A stretch of DNA of 64,000 nt, from assembly GCA_024278975.1 (NCBI GenBank), contig JAJRSD010000040.1:1-64000 (forward strand), written 5' to 3'. Below are positions 37,259-46,476 of this stretch, one piece after another. The position numbers and the translations under genes were made by a program. How positions within the stretch are numbered: the stretch's first letter is position 1; each line of letters begins with the position of its first letter. A model generated the notes under the pieces. The model saw nothing but the letters and a program-made list of their open reading frames with translations. It made no database searches and had not been told where the DNA came from. This DNA comes from Bacteroidota bacterium. Lineage in GTDB: Bacteria; Bacteroidota; Bacteroidia; Bacteroidales; Prolixibacteraceae.

Positions 37259-39577
37259 ATGAATAAAAATTTAACAGGTATTATTGCAGCAGGAATCTTG
37301 CTGATTACCATTTTTTTCGCTTGTAAAACTGTTAAAACGCAACCAACCGAGAATCAGAAAAAACTTACCGCATACAATGTTATTTGGGACTCACCAAGCA
37401 TAGACCATCATGGATCGATGCCCATTGGTAATGGAGATATTGGCTTGAATGTATGGGTTGAAGAGAATGGCGACATCTGCTTTTATATAGGCAAAACCGA
37501 CTCGTGGGGCGACAACGGACGTTTGCTGAAAGTTGGTAAAGTAAGGGTGAAATTCAGCCCCTCCATTATTTTTCCCGGAACAGAATTTAAGCAGGAACTG
37601 GATCTAAAAACCGGAACCATCCAAATCAATTCCGTCGGCAAAATAGGAGATAAGAAAGTTAATCTTAGTTTTCAATTGTGGGTTGATGCCAATAATCCGG
37701 TTATTCATATTACACAAGAATGCTCTGTTCCGTTAAGCATGACTGCAAACATTGAATTATGGCGTACCAAACCTTATTCATTACCAAAATTGGAATCAAG
37801 CGATTTGATGGAAGATAGGTCAAAACCGGGTAGTTTGCACCAGCCAGTAATTGTAGAGCCGGATCGGTTAATTCAGGATACGAAAGATTATATAGGTTGG
37901 TATCATTACAATAAAAAATCGGTTGGTTTCGATTTGAATATGAAATTGCAAGGATTGTCGGAGTTTATCACAAACGATCCCATTCTTCATCGTACCTTCG
38001 GAGCAATTATCACCGGAATAAAAGCCAAACGAACAAGCGATAAAAGCTTGCAAACTGAAGCTGCAAAATTAGGTCGGTTGAATGTATATGTTTTAACTCA
38101 GCAACCTTCGAAACCTGAAGAGTGGCAAAAATCAATTGAGAACCTTGCTGTCAATACTGAAAAAAAATCTTTCACCAACCGAAAGAAAACTCATCGGAAT
38201 TGGTGGACTGCATTCTGGAACAGAAGCTGGATTTATGCCAGTTCGAATGACAGTGTCCGGCAGCCCGAAGACGACGATGCATTTATTGTATCGCGTGCAT
38301 ACAATTTACAACGGTTTATCGATGCTTGTGCAGGGCGTGGTAACTATCCTATAAAATTTAACGGATCCATATTTACGGTTCCAACCGGCGACAATCCAGG
38401 TGATGCTGATTACCGCCGTTGGGGACCCGGTTACTGGTGGCAAAATACGCGCTTGCCTTACCTCAGTATGTGTGCTTCCGGCGATTACGACCTGATGCAA
38501 CCATTTTTTAAAATGTATGCCGATGAAGTTTATCAATTGAGTAAAAAACGCACAAAAAAATATTTTGGGTTCGACGGAGTTTACTTCCCTGAATGTGTCT
38601 ATTTCTGGGGTGCTAATTTTATAGCTACTTATGGTTTGACACCTTATGAAGAGCGGGAAGACCCCCTGCAGGAAAGTGGCTGGCATAAGTGGGAGTGGGT
38701 TTCCGGTCTTGAGTTGGTTTATATGATGCTGGATTACTATGATTATACCCTCGATAAAGAATTTCTTCAGCATAAAATTCTGCCGGTAGCAAATGATGTA
38801 TTGCGTTTTTTTGATAATTATTACAAAACAAACAACAAGGGACAATTGGTAATGCATCCCTCCATGGCCTGTGAAACATGGTGGGACTGTACAAACCCAA
38901 TGCCCGAACTGGCAGGGTTGCACAGTATTACAAAAAGGCTTGCTGCACTACCGAAAAACTTAACAAGTGAACCAGACAGGAAATTCTGGAGCGAACTTAG
39001 CGTTAAGCTGCCTGAAATTCCTTTACGGGAAACACCATCAGGAATTGCTTTAGCCCCTGCTGAACGTTTTGAGAATAAGCAGAATGTTGAAAATCCGGAA
39101 CTGTACGCAGTTTTTCCATTCCGACTGTTTGGTGTTGGAATGCCTAATCCGGAGTATGGAGAAAATGCGTTGGAACACCGATGGGACAAAGGACATTTTG
39201 GCTGGCGTCAGGATGATATTTTTATGGCTTATCTGGGATTGACGGAACAGGCAAAAAATGGTTTGGTAAGTCGTGCAAAGAATTACGATAAAACAAAACG
39301 TTTCCCGGCTTTTTGGGGACCTAATTACGATTGGACACCCGATCAGGATCATGGAGGTACTTTAATGAAAGCTTTTCAGTCAATGTTATTACAAACAGAC
39401 CCATATTCAAAAAAGATTTACCTGACACCTGCCTGGCCCAAAGATTGGGATGTTGATTTTAAACTTCATGCACCTTATAAAACCGTAATTGAAGGACGGA
39501 TTATAAAAGGGAAAATAGAAAATCTGAAAGTAACGCCTGAATCAAGATTGCAAGATGTTATTATAAAAGGCAATTAA
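37259..39577 (+). CDS. DUF5703-domain lipoprotein, six-hairpin glycosidase-like
   Basis: 772 residues with a lipoprotein signal (IFFAC, Cys22). Residues about 40-300 are a DUF5703-type beta-sandwich: YNVIWDSPSIDHHGSMPIGNGDIGLNVWV, of which the PIGNGDIG turn is diagnostic (part shown). The rest is an (alpha/alpha)6 barrel resembling clan GH-L enzymes (GH95/GH65), with RRWGPGYWWQNTRLPY and HWEWVSGLEL-like helices, and a C-terminal LTPAWPKDWDVDFKLHAP strand region. Family members occur in polysaccharide loci; no activity is established to my knowledge. Faces the periplasm or the cell surface. First exported enzyme of the run, 120 nt after the permease gene. Confidence 0.82.
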   Translation: MNKNLTGIIAAGILLITIFFACKTVKTQPTENQKKLTAYNVIWDSPSIDHHGSMPIGNGDIGLNVWVEENGDICFYIGKTDSWGDNGRLLKVGKVRVKFSPSIIFPGTEFKQELDLKTGTIQINSVGKIGDKKVNLSFQLWVDANNPVIHITQECSVPLSMTANIELWRTKPYSLPKLESSDLMEDRSKPGSLHQPVIVEPDRLIQDTKDYIGWYHYNKKSVGFDLNMKLQGLSEFITNDPILHRTFGAIITGIKAKRTSDKSLQTEAAKLGRLNVYVLTQQPSKPEEWQKSIENLAVNTEKKSFTNRKKTHRNWWTAFWNRSWIYASSNDSVRQPEDDDAFIVSRAYNLQRFIDACAGRGNYPIKFNGSIFTVPTGDNPGDADYRRWGPGYWWQNTRLPYLSMCASGDYDLMQPFFKMYADEVYQLSKKRTKKYFGFDGVYFPECVYFWGANFIATYGLTPYEEREDPLQESGWHKWEWVSGLELVYMMLDYYDYTLDKEFLQHKILPVANDVLRFFDNYYKTNNKGQLVMHPSMACETWWDCTNPMPELAGLHSITKRLAALPKNLTSEPDRKFWSELSVKLPEIPLRETPSGIALAPAERFENKQNVENPELYAVFPFRLFGVGMPNPEYGENALEHRWDKGHFGWRQDDIFMAYLGLTEQAKNGLVSRAKNYDKTKRFPAFWGPNYDWTPDQDHGGTLMKAFQSMLLQTDPYSKKIYLTPAWPKDWDVDFKLHAPYKTVIEGRIIKGKIENLKVTPESRLQDVIIKGN

Positions 39578-39597
39578 TAACTAAGACTAATAATACT

Positions 39598-40632
39598 ATG
39601 AACCGCAAAGAACGCTTTTACGCAACAATAGAAAATAAACCTGTTGACCACCCGGCATCATGGCTGGGGCTTCCGGTGGCTGAAGCTTTACCAAATTTAT
39701 ATAAACATTTCGGAGTAAGTACATATAACGAACTCAAAGAAAAAATAGGCGACGATATTTATCCAATTGAAGTTCCTTATAACCATCCCCCGCTAAATCA
39801 CATTGCCTGTGCCTTTGATTTTGCCCAAAAAGGAGCATCGTCAAATGACGAACGCACACTAACTGCTCCTGGTTTTTTCGAAGATTTTACTGACCCAGCA
39901 AAAGTTAACGAATTTAACTGGCCTAAACCGGCAGAGCACATGGATTTTGAAACATGTAAAAAAGCAGTCGAAGATGCCCCACAGGATTATGCATTGATGG
40001 GGATTATGTGGTCGGCACATTTTCAGGATGCATGCGCTGCCTTTGGAATGGAAAATGCAATGACAACAATGTATATGGCACCCGAAATGTTTGAGGCAGT
40101 TATAGACCGGATTACCGATTTTTATTTGGAGGCAAACGAAATATTTTACAAAGCCGCCGGCGATAAGTTAGATGCCGTGTTGATTGGAAACGACTGGGGA
40201 AGCCAAACCGGTTTGATGCTGTCGCCCGAACTTTTACAGCAGTTTGTTTACAAGGGAACAAAGCAACTTATAGACCAGGCGCACTCTTATGGCTACAAGG
40301 TAATCCATCATTCATGTGGTTCCATCGCCGAAATAATTCCCGATTTAATTGAACTGGGGGCAGATGCAATTCATCCTATTCAGGCTTTGGCTGCCGGTAT
40401 GTCGGCAGCTGAATTGAAAGATAAATATGCCGGCAAAACATCTTTTTGCGGAGGTGTTGATGCGCAGGAACTATTGGTAAACGGTACTCCTGAAGATGTG
40501 AGTAAAAAGGTGAGGGAGCTAAAAGAACTTTTTCCAACCGGGTTAATAATTTCTCCAAGCCACGAAGCTATATTAACCGATATCTCCCCGGCAAATGTGG
40601 AGGCAATGTTTAATGAATTATTACCAGCTTAG
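39598..40632 (+). CDS. UroD/MtaA-like zinc methyltransferase homologue
   Basis: 344 residues, uroporphyrinogen-decarboxylase superfamily fold. It is not a haem enzyme by motif: it carries H238-x-C240 (VIHHSCGS) and Cys284 (SFCGGVD), the H-x-C...C zinc site of corrinoid methyltransferases such as MtaA/MtbA, which move methyl groups between corrinoid protein and thiol. No signal peptide, so cytosolic. No corrinoid protein gene is adjacent, so a demethylation role, for instance of O-methylated sugars, is only an idea. It starts 20 nt after the DUF5703 gene and precedes the first alpha-fucosidase gene by 31 nt, clearly the same transcript. Confidence 0.82.
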   Translation: MNRKERFYATIENKPVDHPASWLGLPVAEALPNLYKHFGVSTYNELKEKIGDDIYPIEVPYNHPPLNHIACAFDFAQKGASSNDERTLTAPGFFEDFTDPAKVNEFNWPKPAEHMDFETCKKAVEDAPQDYALMGIMWSAHFQDACAAFGMENAMTTMYMAPEMFEAVIDRITDFYLEANEIFYKAAGDKLDAVLIGNDWGSQTGLMLSPELLQQFVYKGTKQLIDQAHSYGYKVIHHSCGSIAEIIPDLIELGADAIHPIQALAAGMSAAELKDKYAGKTSFCGGVDAQELLVNGTPEDVSKKVRELKELFPTGLIISPSHEAILTDISPANVEAMFNELLPA

Positions 40633-40663
40633 AGTTATTTTATTTACCTTAAAAGCGAAGGAT

Positions 40664-42394
40664 ATGAATTTGTTTAGATTTATCGCAATTTTTATTTTGT
40701 TTGGTTTTGCAGCATGCAATAGCCACGAAGAACAAAAGTTAACAATGGATGAGGTTATCAATGACCCCGAAGCAGCTCATTTGGCTCGTCCAAGTGAAGC
40801 TCAATATAAGTATCACGAGCGTGAAAGAATTATGTTCGTCCATTTGTCTCCAGCTTCATGGCAGGGAGTTGAGTGGGACAGGGAAACAACACCTCTCAAA
40901 GACATAAATCCAAAACAACTGGATACAGATCAATGGGCAGAAGCTGCAACATCTTTTGGTGCCAAAACCATTCTTTATGTAGCAAAACATGTTGGAGGTT
41001 TTTGCTGGTGGCAAACAGAAACCAGTGAGTATTCGATTAAAAATACACCCTACAAAGGAGGGAAAGGTGATGTGCTTAATGAACTTATGGCAAGTTGTAA
41101 AAAAAATAATCTTCAAATGGGAATTTATATTTATCCGGGAGATCAGAAAAAGTGGGGAAATCGTGTAGGTACAGGTGGAGTTACTAAAGACCCATCGAAA
41201 CAAGAGGCATATAATAAGGTTTTTAGGGGGCAATATACAGAGGCCCTTAGTCGCTTTAAAGATAATCCGGACCTACTTAATGAGCTTTGGTTTGATGGCA
41301 GCTGTAAAATTGATATCACAGATATTATAAAAAAATATGCACCGGATGCCGTGAACCTGCAAGGACCATTAGCGAACGTCCGTTGGTGTGGAAACGAGAG
41401 TGGTGTTTTACCTTACCCGGCATGGAATTCTTTGTCAAAGAGAGATTTAAATACGGGTCTGGCTACAGTGAAACAGAGCAATCCCGATGGAGATGTCTGG
41501 GCACCTTTGGAAGTAGATATTCCGAATATGGGACGCCACTGGATTTGGAGTCCTGAGAATGAGGGAAAGATGAGAAGTGTCAAAAACCTTATTACACTTT
41601 ATTATAAGTCTGTTGGGCGTGGTGGAGTTTTCCTTCTTAACTCTTCACCTGATACGACAGGACTTATTCCCAAAAGCCACATGAAAATTTATAATGATTT
41701 TGGGAACGATTTAAAAAGGCGTTTTGCCAATCCTCTCGGAGAAACAAATGGATGCGGAAATAAGTACATCATCAAGTTTGATAAACCGCAAACAATTAAC
41801 CAATTAATGCTTCGCGAAGATTATCGCTACGGAGAGCGGATTCGTCGCTTTGAAGTAAAAGTTAAAAACGAAAAAGGCGAATGGCAACTTGTAAACAGAG
41901 GTTCAGCTGTTGGGTACAAACGTATTGTTGTTTTCGATGATGTTGTGGCTGCTGAAGTTTCTTTAGAAATTGTAAACAGTGTAGGAATCCCTATTGTAAG
42001 AGACTTTAAAGTTTATAAGCTGGAAGGCGACAATGATTTCTTAAAATTTTCTGATGATAATGTGGAATTTGTTAAGGAGATTAAATGGCTGCCTTGTTCT
42101 TTTGAAACCAACGAGAAACATGCAACAATTGACATTTCAGATAAAATTTCGATTCCGGCACAGTATCAATTCAAAATTATTACAAGCTTTACTCACTCCA
42201 TTACCAGTGTGAGAGTGGCTTATGACGGAGAATTTGTAATGGAACAGATGGTGCAAAAAGAAAAAGATGGAATCTACAACTTCACACATACTGCAGCAAC
42301 AACAGATGAACATAAAATAACAGTTCACATCGAATTTGATAAAGATGCCAAGGATGCCGGCCTTAGTTTTTTTATGGAAGATGTAATAGAATAG
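40664..42394 (+). CDS. GH29-type alpha-L-fucosidase, lipoprotein
   Basis: 576 residues from the ATG at 40664 (MNLFRFIAIFIL, lipobox with Cys18); an upstream in-frame ATG at 40595 lies within the preceding gene and is not preferred. The GH29 TIM barrel has the nucleophile Asp in ELWFDG and typical strands ILYVAKHVGGFCWWQTE and GVFLLNSSPDTTGLIP. The usual KHHDGF loop is KHVGGF, so the fucose-pocket His-Asp pair is altered. A C-terminal beta domain (from about 360) follows, with a discoidin-like LMLREDYRYGERIRRFEV segment. Likely cell-surface or periplasmic. Its next neighbour is a paralogue, suggesting tandem duplication. Confidence 0.88.
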   Translation: MNLFRFIAIFILFGFAACNSHEEQKLTMDEVINDPEAAHLARPSEAQYKYHERERIMFVHLSPASWQGVEWDRETTPLKDINPKQLDTDQWAEAATSFGAKTILYVAKHVGGFCWWQTETSEYSIKNTPYKGGKGDVLNELMASCKKNNLQMGIYIYPGDQKKWGNRVGTGGVTKDPSKQEAYNKVFRGQYTEALSRFKDNPDLLNELWFDGSCKIDITDIIKKYAPDAVNLQGPLANVRWCGNESGVLPYPAWNSLSKRDLNTGLATVKQSNPDGDVWAPLEVDIPNMGRHWIWSPENEGKMRSVKNLITLYYKSVGRGGVFLLNSSPDTTGLIPKSHMKIYNDFGNDLKRRFANPLGETNGCGNKYIIKFDKPQTINQLMLREDYRYGERIRRFEVKVKNEKGEWQLVNRGSAVGYKRIVVFDDVVAAEVSLEIVNSVGIPIVRDFKVYKLEGDNDFLKFSDDNVEFVKEIKWLPCSFETNEKHATIDISDKISIPAQYQFKIITSFTHSITSVRVAYDGEFVMEQMVQKEKDGIYNFTHTAATTDEHKITVHIEFDKDAKDAGLSFFMEDVIE

Positions 42395-42399
42395 CTAAT

Positions 42400-44064
42400 A
42401 TGAAAAAATTTAAACTAATCCTCGTAGCAAGTATTTTGCTCATTGGCAAAACAGCAATTTCACAACACCTGCCAAAACCATCAGAAGTTCAGTATAAGTG
42501 GCACGAGCAAGAGAGAATTATGTTTGTATGTTTGGACCCCTGTACCTGGCAGGGGAGAGAATACGACAATCACTCCACTCCGCTGGAGCAGATAAATCCT
42601 AAAAAACTGAATACCGACCAATGGTGCGAAACTGCACAACTCTGGGGTGCCAAGGAGATTCTTTTTGTAGCCAAACACACTGGTGGTTTTTGCTGGTGGC
42701 AAACCGAAACAACAGACTATGGAATTAAAGACACACCCTACAAAGATGGTAAAGGCGATGTAATAAGAGAACTCTCTGAATCTTGTAAAAAGTACGGATT
42801 AAACCTGGGAATTTATGTTTATCCGGGTGATGAAATCTGGGGAGCCGGAATTGGAAGTGGCGGAAAAACCAAAGACCCGTCGAAACAGGAAGCCTACAAT
42901 AAAGTTTTTAGAACACAATTGGAAGAAACATTGGCAAATTATGGAGATATAATTGAGGTTTGGTTCGATGGAAGCTGTGTGATTGATGTTTCTGATATTT
43001 TAGAAAAGTATGCCAAAAATTCTGTTGTTTTTCAAGGGCCACATGCCACACTTCGTTGGCCAGGAACCGAATCAGGAAAACTATTCTATCCGTTTTGGAA
43101 TACTGTAAAAAGTGAAGATTTCAAGTCAGGTGTTGCAACACAGGTACATGATGACCCTAATGGTGACGTTTGGGCTCCGATAGAAACAAACACAACACTA
43201 TATGACCATAATTGGTTTTGGTCGCCTGAAAACGAAGAGAAACGTAAATCTCTCGATGAGTTAATGGAGTGCTATTATAAATCGGTTGGTTATGGCAGTG
43301 TGTTTTTACTGAATTCAACACCCAACACAAGCGGCTTAATCCCTGAAAACGACCGAAAACTCTATAAAGCTTTTGGCGATGAAATTGACCGCCGGTTTAA
43401 AATCCCCATTGCTTCAGTTAATGAACAGAAAGGGAAAATTGTTGAGCTCGACATGTCCGGAAAGAAAAAAATAAACCATGTGGTGACCATGGAAGATTAC
43501 CGTTTGGGGCACCGGATACGGGAATACAAAATTGAAGGTTTTATTGATGGGAACTGGAAAGAGTTGTGCCGTGGTCAGTCCGTTGGACGTATGAAGATAG
43601 ATTATTTCGATGAAATTGAAGTGTCAAAAATACGGCTCAATATAACTAAAAATGTAAACGAACCGGTAATCAGAAAACTGTCGGTATATTATGTCGAAGA
43701 TTTTGTCGCCCCGCCAAAACGTGAGATTCGCCCCTGGTCAAACTGGCAAAATATTGGTAATTTTAATACAAAAGAAAATACGATAATAGAAGTTAATCTT
43801 ACCGGAAAAATTAAAATGCCCGGTCAGTTTACAGTGAGGGTTGAGCCTGAAAATGCAGATACAAAATTTAAAATCAGCAATGTAGAACTGATTTATGACG
43901 GACGGGTTGTATTAGAAAGTTTCACAACTGTAAAGGGGAACGAAATAAACATTAATCGCACAGCACAAGTTACCGACGAAAGTAAAATTACTTTACGTTT
44001 TAGTTTAAAAAGTAAAACAGATTTTAGTGGAAAAATACAATTTAAGCCCGCATTAATTTATTAA
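42400..44064 (+). CDS. GH29-type alpha-L-fucosidase, second copy
   Basis: 554 residues, secretion signal ending near ISQ. It parallels the preceding gene closely (PSEVQYKWHEQERIMFV versus PSEAQYKYHERERIMFV; WQGREYDNHSTPLEQINP). Nucleophile Asp lies in EVWFDGSC, and the loop is KHTGGFCWW instead of KHHDGF, as in its neighbour. The discoidin-like part includes VTMEDYRLGHRIREYKIEG. It begins 5 nt after the first copy. Two diverged copies side by side suggest different linkages or positions on the same glycan. Confidence 0.88.
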   Translation: MKKFKLILVASILLIGKTAISQHLPKPSEVQYKWHEQERIMFVCLDPCTWQGREYDNHSTPLEQINPKKLNTDQWCETAQLWGAKEILFVAKHTGGFCWWQTETTDYGIKDTPYKDGKGDVIRELSESCKKYGLNLGIYVYPGDEIWGAGIGSGGKTKDPSKQEAYNKVFRTQLEETLANYGDIIEVWFDGSCVIDVSDILEKYAKNSVVFQGPHATLRWPGTESGKLFYPFWNTVKSEDFKSGVATQVHDDPNGDVWAPIETNTTLYDHNWFWSPENEEKRKSLDELMECYYKSVGYGSVFLLNSTPNTSGLIPENDRKLYKAFGDEIDRRFKIPIASVNEQKGKIVELDMSGKKKINHVVTMEDYRLGHRIREYKIEGFIDGNWKELCRGQSVGRMKIDYFDEIEVSKIRLNITKNVNEPVIRKLSVYYVEDFVAPPKREIRPWSNWQNIGNFNTKENTIIEVNLTGKIKMPGQFTVRVEPENADTKFKISNVELIYDGRVVLESFTTVKGNEININRTAQVTDESKITLRFSLKSKTDFSGKIQFKPALIY

Positions 44065-44076
44065 AACTACAAACAG

Positions 44077-46461
44077 ATGAAAAAGTTAATGATTCTTTTT
44101 TCTCATAACTGTAAATATTTGTTGTTGACATTAACAATAATACTATCGTCATTCCCGTCCATTAAAGCTCAGGAAAAACTCCCATACAAGAATGCGGATT
44201 TGCCCGTTCAGCAGCGGGTTGCAGACCTGCTTTCGCGTATGACATTAGACGAAAAAATAAGCCAAATGTCGATGCTTAGTTTAAGGAAACTGAAAACCGA
44301 TAATGGTGGTGTGATTACTGAAAGCTCCTTGGAAAGGCTCTTTGACGGGCGAAGTACAGGATGTTTGGAAAGTCCGTTTATTGGAGTTGAAGAGATTGCC
44401 AAATATTCGGAAGCTGCCGACAGATATTTAAGAGAGAATACCAGACTTGGAATTCCGGCCATTCAAATTGCAGAGTGTTTACACGGACAACTGGCTTTTG
44501 GTGCAACTATCTTTCCACAGGCAATTGCACAGGGGAGTACCTGGAATCCGGAATTAATTAAAAGAATGGGCGAAGTAATTGCCAAAGAAGCTACATTGTC
44601 AGGTGTTGACCAGGCACTGTCTCCATTGTTCGATTTGGCGAGAGACCCACGCTATGGTCGTGTTGAAGAGTGTTTTGGAGAAGACCCTTTTCATGTAGCC
44701 GAAATGGGAAAAGCTTTTGTTATTGGCATGCAGGGTGCTCCGGAAATCACAAAAAATTATATTCCTGAAAACCATCTAATGTGTACTGCCAAGCACTTTG
44801 TGGCTTACAGTACACCTGTTGCCGGAATAAATCTTGGCCCCAATGATATTGGAGAAAGAACATTGAGGGATATTCACCTCTATCCATTTAAAAAAGTAGT
44901 TCAGGATGCTAATATTTATTCAGTAATGCCTTCGTATAATGAGTTAAACGGAATTCCTCTTCATGCATACACTCATCTAATAAAGGATGTTTTGCGCAAA
45001 GAGTACGGATTTAATGGCTATATTTTTTCTGACTATGGCGCAATTCAAATGCTCGAATTTTTTCATAAAACATCGGAAAATAAGCCACAAACAGCAATGC
45101 AAGCATTAACTGCTGGTATTGATTTGGAAGCTCCTCAACCTTATGCATATTCACATTCAGTATTAAAAGATTTAGTGGAAAAAGGAGAGTTAGATATCAA
45201 GTTAATTGATGAAGCTGTCAGTAATATTCTGACTGTCAAATTTAAGGTCGGCTTATTTGATAAACCGTACAAAGCACCAAAACAGATATCCAAACTGGTA
45301 CATACCGAAAGCTCAATTCTGTTAGCACGTGAAATAGCAGAAGAATCGACGGTTCTATTAAAAAATGACAATCATCTGTTACCGCTGAATATATCAGACT
45401 ATAAGTCGATTGCTGTAATAGGACCAAATGCTGATAGAATTCAATATGGCGATTATAGCGCTACTAAAGCTAAGTCGTCGGGAATAACAGTACTTGAAGG
45501 TATAAAAAATTATGTTGGTAATAAGGTTGAAATAAACTATGCCGAAGGCTGTGATATTACAGATTTAAATGATGAAGGCATAGAAGAGGCTGTAAAAGCT
45601 GCCACAAAAAGTGATGTTGTAGTTTTGGTTATTGGTGGCACAAGCATGACATTGTCAGGTATTGGTTGGGGAGACGATAATTCAGATGACAGTCCGACCT
45701 GTGGTGAAGGTTTCGACCGGGCTGAATTAAGACCACCGGGAATACAACCCGAACTGATAAAGGCTATTTATAAAACAGGCAACCCGATTGTTCTGGTTAT
45801 GGTTCACGGGCGTGCCTACAATATTAAATGGGAGAGTGAGCATATTCCTGCCATCCTTGATGCATGGTATCCCGGCGAGCAGGGAGGAAATGCCATTGCC
45901 CGAATTCTGTTTGGTGAGGTGAACCCCTCAGGGAAACTTTCTGTTTCATATCCGCAAAGTGTGGGGCATGTGCCGGTATTTTATAATTACCAGCCTTCCG
46001 GAAGGGGTTTTTATCATCAACCTGGCACAAAAGAAAAACCGGGCAGAGATTATGTTTTTAGTTCAACAGACCCTCTTTTTCCGTTTGGTTTTGGATTGAG
46101 TTATACAAAGTTTAAGATTTCAAACCTCAAAATAAAAAAGAACGTACTTAAACCTGATGAGACCATTCAATTGACAGTGGATATTAAAAATACGGGTAAA
46201 GTTGCAGGAAAAGAGGTGATACAGGTTTACATTAATGATATGATTAGCTCGGTTGCCACTCCGGTAAAGCAATTAAAGGCATTTGAAAAGGTGGAATTGA
46301 AACCCTCGGAAACGAAAACTGTTGAATTTGAAATACCCTGTTCTGAATTAGGCCTTTGGAATAGAAATATGGATTATGTTGTAGAACCGGGCAAATTTGA
46401 AATACAGATTGGTAATTCTTCCAGTGATATACATTTAAGAGGTAATATAAGAATTGAATAA
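44077..46461 (+). CDS. GH3 beta-glycosidase
   Basis: 794 residues with a signal peptide (ending near IKAQ). Domain order is GH3 N-terminal TIM barrel, GH3 C-terminal alpha/beta sandwich, and a fibronectin-III-like tail (VDIKNTGKVAGKEVIQVYI). The nucleophile Asp is in FSDYGAIQML, and AKHFVAYSTPVAG provides the Lys-His pair. Substrate ranges in the family cover beta-glucosides, beta-xylosides and alpha-L-arabinosides, and sequence alone does not settle this. It would trim beta-linked backbone or side-chain sugars exposed by the fucosidases. 12 nt after the second GH29 gene. Confidence 0.92.
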   Translation: MKKLMILFSHNCKYLLLTLTIILSSFPSIKAQEKLPYKNADLPVQQRVADLLSRMTLDEKISQMSMLSLRKLKTDNGGVITESSLERLFDGRSTGCLESPFIGVEEIAKYSEAADRYLRENTRLGIPAIQIAECLHGQLAFGATIFPQAIAQGSTWNPELIKRMGEVIAKEATLSGVDQALSPLFDLARDPRYGRVEECFGEDPFHVAEMGKAFVIGMQGAPEITKNYIPENHLMCTAKHFVAYSTPVAGINLGPNDIGERTLRDIHLYPFKKVVQDANIYSVMPSYNELNGIPLHAYTHLIKDVLRKEYGFNGYIFSDYGAIQMLEFFHKTSENKPQTAMQALTAGIDLEAPQPYAYSHSVLKDLVEKGELDIKLIDEAVSNILTVKFKVGLFDKPYKAPKQISKLVHTESSILLAREIAEESTVLLKNDNHLLPLNISDYKSIAVIGPNADRIQYGDYSATKAKSSGITVLEGIKNYVGNKVEINYAEGCDITDLNDEGIEEAVKAATKSDVVVLVIGGTSMTLSGIGWGDDNSDDSPTCGEGFDRAELRPPGIQPELIKAIYKTGNPIVLVMVHGRAYNIKWESEHIPAILDAWYPGEQGGNAIARILFGEVNPSGKLSVSYPQSVGHVPVFYNYQPSGRGFYHQPGTKEKPGRDYVFSSTDPLFPFGFGLSYTKFKISNLKIKKNVLKPDETIQLTVDIKNTGKVAGKEVIQVYINDMISSVATPVKQLKAFEKVELKPSETKTVEFEIPCSELGLWNRNMDYVVEPGKFEIQIGNSSSDIHLRGNIRIE

Positions 46462-46476
46462 TTTAAAGGTTTAGAA

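Noticed and set aside
39598-40632. Haem-pathway uroporphyrinogen decarboxylase (hemE)
   Set aside because: The H-x-C...C zinc motif and the genomic setting point to the methyltransferase branch; no other haem gene is nearby.
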